The notes beneath the pieces were generated by a model. That model saw only the letters and a program-made list of their open reading frames with translations, was not told the DNA's origin and ran no database searches. A stretch of DNA of 35,771 bases from a virus, in IMG/VR virus record IMGVR_UViG_3300010885_020387, positions 1 to 35,771 of that record; one strand, written 5' to 3'. The translations under genes were made by a program, and so were the position numbers. Within the stretch, counting starts at the first letter, position 1; each line of letters starts with the position of its first letter. Of this stretch, positions 29,131 to 34,845 are shown piece by piece.

Positions 29131-29538
29131 ATGAAAATGAAAGACAGAGTTGAATCACGTATGGCGGAGCTTGGAATTAATCCAACCCAATTAGCCAAGC
29201 GACTTGGCCATGATGGAAACGGCACTGTATGGTCGTTGTTGTCTGGCAGAACTAAGAGCTTTCGCGATATGGAAGGGCTTGCCAAAGCACTGGAAACTTC
29301 GAGTGAATGGTTGTTAACAGGTAAATCTGCGGATGGGAATGAAAGTTCAAAAAAACTTTTATCTGAGTTAACAAAACTTACTATTTGTTCTTTAATTGAT
29401 AAACCAGCCGACAAAACAATCAGTGAAATAAAAGAAAAAATAGTCACTTATTTTTGGCCTGATGTAGAGGCTGGAAGCCCACCAACACATGAACAAATCA
29501 AACGCATGGCACAAACCCTAATAGGAGATAAGAAATGA
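29131..29538 (+). CDS. CI-like XRE repressor without a cleavable domain
   Basis: 135 residues. An N-terminal XRE helix-turn-helix (about 4-63: ELGINPTQLAKRLG...VWSLLSGRTKSFRDMEGLAKAL) is followed by a linker and a short helical C-terminus. There is no LexA/CI-type S24 peptidase domain, so induction cannot go through RecA-stimulated self-cleavage of this protein. It is divergent from the Cro-like gene with operators between them, the standard lysogeny switch layout. The stop overlaps the start of the secreted protein gene (ATGA at 29535). Confidence 0.82.
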   Translation: MKMKDRVESRMAELGINPTQLAKRLGHDGNGTVWSLLSGRTKSFRDMEGLAKALETSSEWLLTGKSADGNESSKKLLSELTKLTICSLIDKPADKTISEIKEKIVTYFWPDVEAGSPPTHEQIKRMAQTLIGDKK

Positions 29539-29819
29539 AAACAGTTTTTATTTTATTGGCATTTACGGCCTCCACAAGCGCAGCAATGGCCGACAATTAC
29601 GTTAATGGATACTACCGGCAAAACGGAACTTATGTTCAGCCTCATTACCAGACAGCGCCGGATGCAACGCCCTATAATAACTATTCAACAAAAGGAAACA
29701 CCAACCCTTACACCGGACAGCCCGGCTACATAAATCCGCAACCTGTTCCCCAGCCTCAGATGAATAATCCCTATATCGGACAAGGCGGCGGATCGAACCC
29801 CTATAATTCCCGACGTTAG
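29535..29819 (+). CDS. Secreted Asn/Tyr/Pro-rich protein coupled to the repressor
   Basis: 94 residues. A signal peptide is clear: MKTVFILLAFTASTSAAMA, with likely cleavage after Ala19. The mature part is rich in Asn, Tyr, Pro and Gly, with 'YVNGYYRQNGTYVQPHYQ' and 'YNNYSTKGNTNPYTGQPG', a motif I associate with small periplasmic proteins of many Gram-negatives. Translation is coupled to the CI-like repressor by ATGA, so it should be made in the lysogen: a candidate lysogenic-conversion or surface-exclusion protein. Its 3' end overlaps the convergent gene by 4 bp. Confidence 0.75.
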   Translation: MKTVFILLAFTASTSAAMADNYVNGYYRQNGTYVQPHYQTAPDATPYNNYSTKGNTNPYTGQPGYINPQPVPQPQMNNPYIGQGGGSNPYNSRR

Positions 29820-29998
29820 GCAAAGTTAGTCTCCACCACCTGAGCAATGACTTTATCAAATCGCTGTGATGGTGACATTTCCAAACGCTCGGCCATTTCC
29901 TTAGCCTGCATCATGGATTCAACAGCTTCTAAAACCCGCATGGCGTCAACGTGTCCGTGAATATCGACCAAATCTTCAAACTTGATTGTTCTGTTCAT
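29816..29998 (-). CDS. Small helical protein, convergent to the secreted protein
   Basis: 60 residues: MNRTIKFEDLVDIHGHVDAM, then helices (RVLEAVESMMQAKEMAERLE and PSQRFDKVIAQVVETNFA). AGGGGC precedes the ATG. It lies on the minus strand between two plus-strand immunity genes, so it is transcribed alone. No recognised family; size and position suggest an anti-repressor or antitoxin-like role, but nothing in the sequence proves it. Confidence 0.55.
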   Translation of the reverse strand: MNRTIKFEDLVDIHGHVDAMRVLEAVESMMQAKEMAERLEMSPSQRFDKVIAQVVETNFA

Positions 29999-30067
29999 AA
30001 CAAGCCCCTAAAAAAGTTATTGAGTAATGCATATTGCGGTTGTCGTTGTATATGAAAACACATGGGG

Positions 30068-30100
30068 TTGACAATTACTTTCTGCGCTGCTAGGTAAAAT
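30068..30100 (+). promoter_or_regulatory. Candidate promoter of the XRE-GNAT block
   Basis: Perfect -35 TTGACA (30068-30073). At 17 bp lies TAGGTA (30091-30096), a poor -10; TAAAAT at 30095-30100 is a better hexamer but 21 bp away. The pair may need an activator. The transcript would carry AGGAAG at 30149-30154 before the ATG at 30164. Confidence 0.45.
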
Positions 30101-30163
30101 TTATCTTGCCGCAAGTATTTCTTTGTGCTTGCTTTACCAATCCTAAATAGGAAGTTACCCATT

Positions 30164-30814
30164 ATGATTAATGAGCATCCAAGCCCTGCCCAGATACGTG
30201 CCTCGTGTGGGATGTTGAATTGGGATTATACCGACCTCGCCAAGGCATCTGGCTTATCGGTGGATACTATTTCCAAGATATGTCTAGAAAAACATCAGGC
30301 CAACCCATCGACACGGATTAAACTACGGGCTGCGCTGGAAAGTGCTGGGTTAGAGTTTTTAGAAATGGACGGGGTGCGAAAGAAAATTACGTCCATTGAA
30401 ATATTCGACGGAATTGATCGTTTACAAGAGTTTAAAGCGTTCTTTTGCTCATATTTGGCCGAACATGGTGGGGAGGCCTGTATAAGTACCACGGACGAAC
30501 GGGTGTTTCAGGGGTACATAAAAAATATAGATGCTTATCGCTCTACAATGATTGATCTGGTCAAGTCAGGTAAGGTTACTGGCCGGATACTAGCAACAGC
30601 CGGTAATTTCAAGAAAACATGGGCAGATATTAGAAAAGCCCCCGAAGTCATAGGGGTTCTACCTGTTTCGTTTTATGTGTTCGGTGATTGTTTTGCCCTT
30701 ATTTCCTTCGCCAAACCACAATCCCCCTATGTTGAATTGCATAAATCGAGCGTATTTGCCCCAGATTTTAAACGCTTGTTTGATTTGGCTTGGACTTCGG
30801 GAGAAGAAATATGA
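30164..30814 (+). CDS. XRE regulator with a C-terminal sensor-like domain
   Basis: 216 residues from the ATG at 30164 with AGGAAG 9 bases upstream; the longer frame from 30125 lacks an ATG. Residues 1-66 form an XRE HTH (IRASCGMLNWDYTDLAKASG, LSVDTISKICLEKH). Residues about 75-215 are not a peptidase: 'FYVFGDCFALISFAKPQSPY' and 'VFAPDFKRLFDLAWTSGEE' resemble the C-terminal effector domain of TrmB-type regulators. It may sense a small molecule or cell state. Coupled by ATGA to the acetyltransferase. This is the weakest domain match of the immunity region. Confidence 0.7.
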   Translation: MINEHPSPAQIRASCGMLNWDYTDLAKASGLSVDTISKICLEKHQANPSTRIKLRAALESAGLEFLEMDGVRKKITSIEIFDGIDRLQEFKAFFCSYLAEHGGEACISTTDERVFQGYIKNIDAYRSTMIDLVKSGKVTGRILATAGNFKKTWADIRKAPEVIGVLPVSFYVFGDCFALISFAKPQSPYVELHKSSVFAPDFKRLFDLAWTSGEEI

Positions 30815-31308
30815 CCGCCCTGCTCTACAGAAAGCTAACCGAGGCCGATGCAGATGATTATCGCAGCATCAGGCTGGAAGCTTTAGAGATCGATGCAAGG
30901 TACTACACAGCCGATCCAGTAGCGGAAAAAAGCCGCACCCTAGGCCAGTGGGCGCAGGCTTGCAGAGAAACCACCCAGCACGCGATTTTTGGGGCTTATG
31001 ATGATGGGAAACTGGTAGCCACATCGGTGGTTGATATGTTCAGTGAAAATGCCGCTAGATGGGGCTCAACTTACGTCAAGCCAGAATACAGGAAAATGCA
31101 TCTAGCGGATAAGCTTTTGGCTTTAAGTGCCGACTGGACTTTAGCCGCTGGCCGGACAACGGCTGTATTTACAGTTAGGGCTGATAATAAACGCGCTAGG
31201 TATGTTCACGAAAAGAACGGCGCTTATGTCACCAGACAAGAACCCATGCGCTTTGCCGATGGTGAAACGGTGCCCACTTACTGGTACGAAAAGCGGCTAA
31301 ACACTTAG
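30811..31308 (+). CDS. GNAT acetyltransferase of the moron block
   Basis: 165 residues. N-terminal YRKLTEADADDYRSIRLEAL is the classic GNAT opening; 'HAIFGAYDDGKLVATSVVDM' is the beta4 region; the acetyl-CoA loop reads YRKMHLADKLL where R-x2-G-x-G/A is usual, so the Gly positions are changed. 'ADNKRARYVHEKNGAY' and the C-terminal 'YWYEKRLNT' complete the fold. It might modify an amine on a small molecule, protein or aminoacyl-tRNA. The start at 30811 overlaps the regulator stop (ATGA), so the two form one operon. Confidence 0.85.
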   Translation: MTALLYRKLTEADADDYRSIRLEALEIDARYYTADPVAEKSRTLGQWAQACRETTQHAIFGAYDDGKLVATSVVDMFSENAARWGSTYVKPEYRKMHLADKLLALSADWTLAAGRTTAVFTVRADNKRARYVHEKNGAYVTRQEPMRFADGETVPTYWYEKRLNT

Positions 31309-31317
31309 TTATCCACA
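31309..31317 (+). other. DnaA-box match TTATCCACA
   Basis: A perfect match to TTATNCACA right after the acetyltransferase stop, followed by an inverted repeat TTATCAA (31318-31324) / TTGATAA (31339-31345). I noticed only this single box, so its meaning is uncertain. Confidence 0.35.
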
Positions 31318-31338
31318 TTATCAACAAGCTGTAACATA

Positions 31339-31367
31339 TTGATAAGAGTCCTAATTGTTATGATTAT
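31339..31367 (+). promoter_or_regulatory. Weak candidate tRNA promoter
   Basis: TTGATA (31339-31344), 17-bp spacer, GATTAT (31362-31367). It would allow the tRNA at 31434 to be transcribed independently of the acetyltransferase gene, with the hairpin at 31392-31424 in its leader. Confidence 0.3.
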
Positions 31368-31391
31368 GCTAAGAATCAGTGTATAAGCAAA

Positions 31392-31431
31392 AACGCCCCA
31401 CCCCCCGTTAAGGAGTGGAGCGTTGTTTATT
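31392..31431 (+). terminator. Hairpin after the GNAT gene, 9 bp before the tRNA
   Basis: AACGCCCCAC (31392-31401) pairs with GTGGAGCGTT (31415-31424) with one mismatch, plus possible inner CC/GG pairs, followed by GTTTATT. It looks like an intrinsic terminator for the XRE-GNAT operon, but the T-tract is short and the tRNA starts only 9 bases after the stem, so it may instead be a tRNA 5'-leader structure. Confidence 0.5.
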
Positions 31432-31433
31432 AT

Positions 31434-31523
31434 GCCCCCTTGGCGGAATTGGTTAAACGCACTCGACTGTTAATCGAGCGACTCCTAGCTGGGGTTTTAC
31501 GGGTTCAAATCCCGTAGGGGGCG
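31434..31523 (+). tRNA. Class-II tRNA with Asn anticodon GTT (Leu-like body, G73)
   Basis: All arms fold. Acceptor GCCCCCT/AGGGGGC pairs 7 of 7, and the D-arm GGCGGAATTGGTTAAACGC has a Leu-type G13-A22. Anticodon stem CTCGA/TCGAG encloses loop CTGTTAA (anticodon GTT). A long variable arm has stem ACTCC/GGGGT, and the T-arm is ACGGG-TTCAAAT-CCCGT. The predicted A15-T48 pair is a Leu feature, but the discriminator is G (31523), as in Ser tRNAs. CCA is not encoded. Normal tRNA-Asn has a short variable loop, so the anticodon does not match the body. It could deliver Leu or Ser at Asn codons, or be a decoy. Confidence 0.85.
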
Positions 31524-31540
31524 CGTCTTATTGATTCTTC

Positions 31541-31576
31541 ACTTGTTACGATTTTGTATTACAAAAGCTAACAAGT
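31541..31576. repeat. Strong hairpin downstream of the tRNA
   Basis: ACTTGTTA (31541-31548) pairs perfectly with TAACAAGT (31569-31576), and inside it TTTTGT (31552-31557) pairs with ACAAAA (31561-31566). No T-tract follows on either strand, so it is not a standard terminator; it may be a processing signal or protein site. I see nothing between 31577 and 31681. Confidence 0.6.
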
Positions 31577-31681
31577 TGTAAATGCGATTCTGTTGCCAAC
31601 GGAAATATCGTTAGAACATCTCAAGAACATCCATAATTTATCATAGGACGATAAAGAACGCAATAATATTTCGCTTTAAAA

Positions 31682-31724
31682 ACTGCATTTGCAGTTGACA
31701 CGGCTACTGCATTTGCAGTATCCA
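31682..31724 (+). promoter_or_regulatory. Rightward early promoter with two operators
   Basis: Two copies of ACTGCATTTGCAGT (31682-31695 and 31706-31719), the same motif as the leftward operator. Consensus -35 TTGACA (31695-31700) overlaps the end of the first copy; the second copy fills the spacer before a weak -10 TATCCA (31719-31724, 18 bp). It drives the recombination operon starting at 31757. Confidence 0.7.
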
Positions 31725-31756
31725 TATTCCCATCAAGATAACTGACGGGGATTACA

Positions 31757-32029
31757 ATGCTTTCACCAATCACAACGAAAATCGACACAGCAACGCTGAA
31801 ACGTCTGGAAGCATTTGGTTCCGATGTTGTCACCGTACAATTCACCAAAGAACAAGCGGCGCAAATCAGTGAAGCTTTAGCGCTGGCAATGAACAATGCC
31901 TATAAGCACCTTGATGATGCTGGCAAAGATACCTTGCTCAAAGCTTCATTCGCATGGCGCACAGCACAACCTGAATACGATCCGCAATCTTCATTTAAAG
32001 ATGATTGCGCCGCTTGGGGATGTGACTGA
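31757..32029 (+). CDS. First gene of the rightward operon, hypothetical
   Basis: 90 residues. A helical N-terminal region (IDTATLKRLEAFGSDVVTVQ, then FTKEQAAQISEALALAMNNA) and an acidic C-terminus with two Cys (CAAWGCD). GGGGA lies upstream of the ATG. It is about 35 bp behind the rightward promoter, so it should be one of the first proteins made. No recognised family; anti-host or regulatory proteins often occupy this slot in phages. The stop overlaps the next ATG (TGATG). Confidence 0.65.
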   Translation: MLSPITTKIDTATLKRLEAFGSDVVTVQFTKEQAAQISEALALAMNNAYKHLDDAGKDTLLKASFAWRTAQPEYDPQSSFKDDCAAWGCD

Positions 32030-32316
32030 TGAGCGCTCTTCCACAAAATGCACCGTTTGAGAGTGGTCAGATAGTATCGCTCAAGGATACCCCGAATGTT
32101 CAACTAAGGGTCGTGTCCAGCACATACGACTGGCAAGTGCGTGATTGGTTTGTTGTTGTCGATTGGGTTAGCGAACACAAACGCTACACGCTTATGGCTT
32201 CACAATTAGAACCATCATCCATGCAGTCAGAAATGCATTTCCTAGATGCTCCGCAAGCTTACCGCAGCAGCAAGGGTGTCACGTTCCAAGTTATCAACGG
32301 AGGTCGCCGTGATTAA
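32029..32316 (+). CDS. Hypothetical early protein with SH3-like beta pattern
   Basis: 95 residues. 'FESGQIVSLKDTPNVQLRVV' and 'WFVVVDWVSEHKRYTLMASQ' with LEP form a small barrel pattern like the SH3-like 'DUF' domains that start with a G-x-x-V-x-L strand and are common in phage early regions. The C-terminal 30 residues are polar. It overlaps the previous gene by 1 bp and the next by 8 bp. Function unknown. Confidence 0.6.
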   Translation: MSALPQNAPFESGQIVSLKDTPNVQLRVVSSTYDWQVRDWFVVVDWVSEHKRYTLMASQLEPSSMQSEMHFLDAPQAYRSSKGVTFQVINGGRRD

Positions 32317-32413
32317 AGCAGCAATCGAAGCAACATCATTTGCAGCATTTATGGTGGTTCTGTACCTGATGCTGAATATCGGATGTGTCTCAATTCATAA
32401 CTATTGCAGGTAA
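32309..32413 (+). CDS. 34-residue single-pass membrane peptide
   Basis: GTG start with an excellent GGAGG 6 bases upstream (32300-32304). Encodes MIKAAIEATSFAAFMVVLYL plus 14 residues; the hydrophobic run spans about residues 9-28, followed by Cys and a polar end. The overlap of GTGATTAA with the previous stop shows translational coupling. It might be a small membrane toxin or modulator, but no family is recognised. Confidence 0.6.
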   Translation: MIKAAIEATSFAAFMVVLYLMLNIGCVSIHNYCR

Positions 32414-32417
32414 AAAA

Positions 32418-33218
32418 ATGGCACTCACAGCAACACAAATCGCAGCACGTGATGGCAAATTGACCGCCAGCAGGGTCGGCATCCTAATGAACGGCAAGCC
32501 CGAAGCCATTCTTGACCTATGGAAAGAATTAACCGGTGATCCGTCTTGTGTGCCTGAAGATTTATCCGATGTTTGGGCGGTGCAATTAGGTAGTGAAACC
32601 GAAGCCCTTCATTTGCGCTGGTATGCAAAACGCACGGAACGCCCGATTGCTAGAGTTGGCGAAGTTGTAACGCACCCTAATTTTCCTTGGGCATCATGCA
32701 CTTTAGATGCATGGGATGTGCAATTATCCTGTCCAGTTGAATGCAAACATGTAGGCGCATGGCGCAAGATTGAAGATTGCGTTGAAACTTATCAAGCACA
32801 GCTTCACTGGCAAATGATTTGCACCAATAGCAAGCAGGCAGTTTTATCGGTCATATTTGGCTCAAGTGAGCCTGTGCAAGTTACCATTCCTTTTGATGAA
32901 ACCTATGCCACCGAATTGTCAAAACGCGCCGCCGACTTCTGGCATTGCGTTGAGAATTTAATCCCTCCGGTAATCTTGCCACCAATAGCCGCACCAGTAT
33001 TGCCTAGCGATATGATCGAAATAGATATGGCTGGAAATAATGCATGGTCAGATCAAGCGATTGAATGGCTAGAAAATAAAACAGCCGCCAAGAAATTCGA
33101 TAAAGCGGCCAAGGAACTAAAGGAACTTGTTAAGCCAAATTGCAGCAAGGCATTCGGCCACGGCATAGAAATCACACGCTCGAAAAGTAACGCCTTAACC
33201 ATAAAGGAAACAAAATGA
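32418..33218 (+). CDS. YqaJ/lambda-exo-type recombination exonuclease
   Basis: 266 residues from the ATG at 32418 (AGGTAA upstream); a GTG 11 codons earlier is less likely. Motifs in order: LTASRVGILM (15-24), LGSETEALHLRWY (57-69), LDAWDV (96-101, metal-binding Asp97), VECKHV (107-112, Glu108 and Lys110), and YQAQLHWQM (125-133). This is the YqaJ viral recombinase fold; the enzyme degrades one strand of double-stranded ends to give single-stranded tails for annealing. It is paired with the RecT-like gene, which overlaps by 4 bp. Confidence 0.9.
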   Translation: MALTATQIAARDGKLTASRVGILMNGKPEAILDLWKELTGDPSCVPEDLSDVWAVQLGSETEALHLRWYAKRTERPIARVGEVVTHPNFPWASCTLDAWDVQLSCPVECKHVGAWRKIEDCVETYQAQLHWQMICTNSKQAVLSVIFGSSEPVQVTIPFDETYATELSKRAADFWHCVENLIPPVILPPIAAPVLPSDMIEIDMAGNNAWSDQAIEWLENKTAAKKFDKAAKELKELVKPNCSKAFGHGIEITRSKSNALTIKETK

Positions 33219-34078
33219 CAACCGCGCTCATACCGTTTAACGAAATGCAGGCACTAGCTAATTCAGTGGTCAAATCGAATATGTTTGGGATTAAAAGCCC
33301 CGAAGCTGCTCTTGCCCTGATGGCGATAGCGCAGGCCGAAGGAAGGCATCCCGGCATTGTGGCGCGGGATTATCACATCATAAGCAATAAACCGACACTG
33401 AAAGCCGATGCAATGCTAGCGCGGTTTTTGGATAGTGATGGCAAGGTTGAGTGGCACAGTTATACCGACGAAAAAGCCGACGCGACATTTACCCACCCAC
33501 GCGGCGGATCGGTGCGGGTTGAATGGGATATGAAACGCGCCAAGCAAGCAGAGCTTGGCGGCAATGGCATGTGGAAGAAATACCCGCGCCAAATGTTACG
33601 CGCTAGGGTTATCAGTGAAGGCATCCGCACAGTATGTCCGGGCGTTGTTGTCGGTATGTATACACCTGAAGAAGTGCAGGACTTTGAGCCACAGAAAAAA
33701 GAAAATGTGATTGAGGCAACCTTCACGCATGTTGCCGAACCAATTGCGCCAGTTGTTAAAGAACCGGCCAAGCCTCACACGATAGCAATTCCGATGCTGG
33801 CCGACAATTCCGGCAGCGATTGGATGGCTTTTGGCACTGAATATGCGGCGGCACTGAAATCAGCCACCACAGGCGCGGAATTAGAGGCTTGGATCATCTT
33901 AAACGCAGTCGGCCTAGGCTCACTGGCAAGCGCAGCGACCAAGCTACACGCCCGAATTTTGAGCATCATAGCCGAACGCCGCGAAGCACTAAAAACCACG
34001 GTGCAAGTGGATGATGCCCTAGCAATACCAGACTTCCTTGTACGCAAAGAAGAACGCCTAGCCGAAGCCGCCGAATAA
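33215..34078 (+). CDS. RecT-like single-strand annealing protein
   Basis: 287 residues. 'FNEMQALANSVVKSNMFGIK' followed by 'EAALALMAIAQAEGRHPGI', then 'SNKPTLKADAMLARFLDSDG', and especially 'MWKKYPRQMLRARVISEGIR' followed by 'GMYTPEEVQDFEP', match phage RecT-type annealing proteins (RecT family). It would coat exonuclease-made tails and pair them with homologous DNA. The C-terminal 100 residues are more variable and helical. It directly follows the exonuclease, as expected for a two-component recombination system. Confidence 0.85.
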   Translation: MTTALIPFNEMQALANSVVKSNMFGIKSPEAALALMAIAQAEGRHPGIVARDYHIISNKPTLKADAMLARFLDSDGKVEWHSYTDEKADATFTHPRGGSVRVEWDMKRAKQAELGGNGMWKKYPRQMLRARVISEGIRTVCPGVVVGMYTPEEVQDFEPQKKENVIEATFTHVAEPIAPVVKEPAKPHTIAIPMLADNSGSDWMAFGTEYAAALKSATTGAELEAWIILNAVGLGSLASAATKLHARILSIIAERREALKTTVQVDDALAIPDFLVRKEERLAEAAE

Positions 34079-34100
34079 TCAACCAACCGGAGAAAATACT

Positions 34101-34352
34101 ATGTCACATTACGAAATTTTATCACCACGCGAAGGTAAAGACAAAACTTACTGGATGAAAATTGGAGCAGCATTCAAGCGTGATAAGGGCGGCTATAGCC
34201 TGAAATTTGATGCCCTACCCCTGACCGATAAAGAAGGCAAAATATCTTTGCTTATGGTTGAGCCAAAGCCAAAGAACATTAACGGCGACCAGTTTAAGCA
34301 AGCGATAGATGCCGCGACAGCTGGCGACCTTGACGATTCTGTGCCGTTTTGA
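34101..34352 (+). CDS. Small protein with SSB-like C-terminal tip
   Basis: 83 residues. The core is a short beta pattern (KTYWMKIGAAFKRDKGGYSL, KFDALPLTDKEGKISLLMVE) familiar from alphaproteobacterial proteins of unknown role. The C-terminus, ...GDLDDSVPF, copies the acidic SSB tip (DDDIPF) that recruits replication and repair proteins. It lies right after the annealing protein, so it may dock host SSB partners (inference). The start has CGGAGAAAA upstream. Confidence 0.7.
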   Translation: MSHYEILSPREGKDKTYWMKIGAAFKRDKGGYSLKFDALPLTDKEGKISLLMVEPKPKNINGDQFKQAIDAATAGDLDDSVPF

Positions 34353-34360
34353 GGTGACAA

Positions 34361-34543
34361 ATGAACGAGAAAGCCATTGCATCCTTTGAAGGAATAAAGA
34401 CTGGTTACTCGCAGAAAAAAGGCGGCACGTTTGTGACGTTTCTCATAAGCGAAAACCCAGATGATAGCTTTGATGGATTAACGTCGTTGCCACTTGGTGA
34501 AATTGTACAAATTTATGTGACGCAAAAGGATGTGGGCGCATAA
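34361..34543 (+). CDS. Small beta-rich hypothetical protein
   Basis: 60 residues: 'ASFEGIKTGYSQKKGGTFVT' then 'FLISENPDDSF' and 'LPLGEIVQIYVTQKDVGA'. It looks like an OB- or SH3-like mini-barrel of the kind often found beside phage recombination genes. GAGGTGA precedes the ATG (9-bp gap from the previous stop). TAATG overlap with the next gene. No function can be assigned. Confidence 0.6.
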   Translation: MNEKAIASFEGIKTGYSQKKGGTFVTFLISENPDDSFDGLTSLPLGEIVQIYVTQKDVGA

Positions 34544-34845
34544 TGGAACGGCTTTACGGCTTTAAGGAACTTTGCGCGGCTGCTCCGCATTACAGCGAAA
34601 GCGGCTTGCGTAAACGCCTATCCAAAATGGGTATTACTAGGGCGGACGGAACTAAATATCTAAGCTTGACTAAATACATGTTCGACAAAGTGTTAGCGGA
34701 ATTAAAATGCTCAAACTCATCGCACCCGGCAAACGAAGGAATAAGCATTGGCTCGTCCGTGGCACGTATGAAGGCAACTACATCGAAAAATCCCTTAAAG
34801 TTAGCCTTCGCAAGGATGCAGAGGCAAAACTACGCAACCTTATAA
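34543..34845 (+). CDS. Excisionase-like / small HTH protein overlapping int
   Basis: 100 residues. The first 55 (ERLYGFKELCAAAPHYSESG, then LRKRLSKMGITRADGTKYLS) read as a winged-helix/MerR-like DNA-binding domain, the fold of many Xis and AlpA proteins. The remaining 45 residues run through the first 139 bp of the integrase gene in another frame. Position directly upstream of int fits an excisionase. The tail beyond residue 55 could be without function, used only to couple int translation. Confidence 0.65.
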   Translation: MERLYGFKELCAAAPHYSESGLRKRLSKMGITRADGTKYLSLTKYMFDKVLAELKCSNSSHPANEGISIGSSVARMKATTSKNPLKLAFARMQRQNYATL

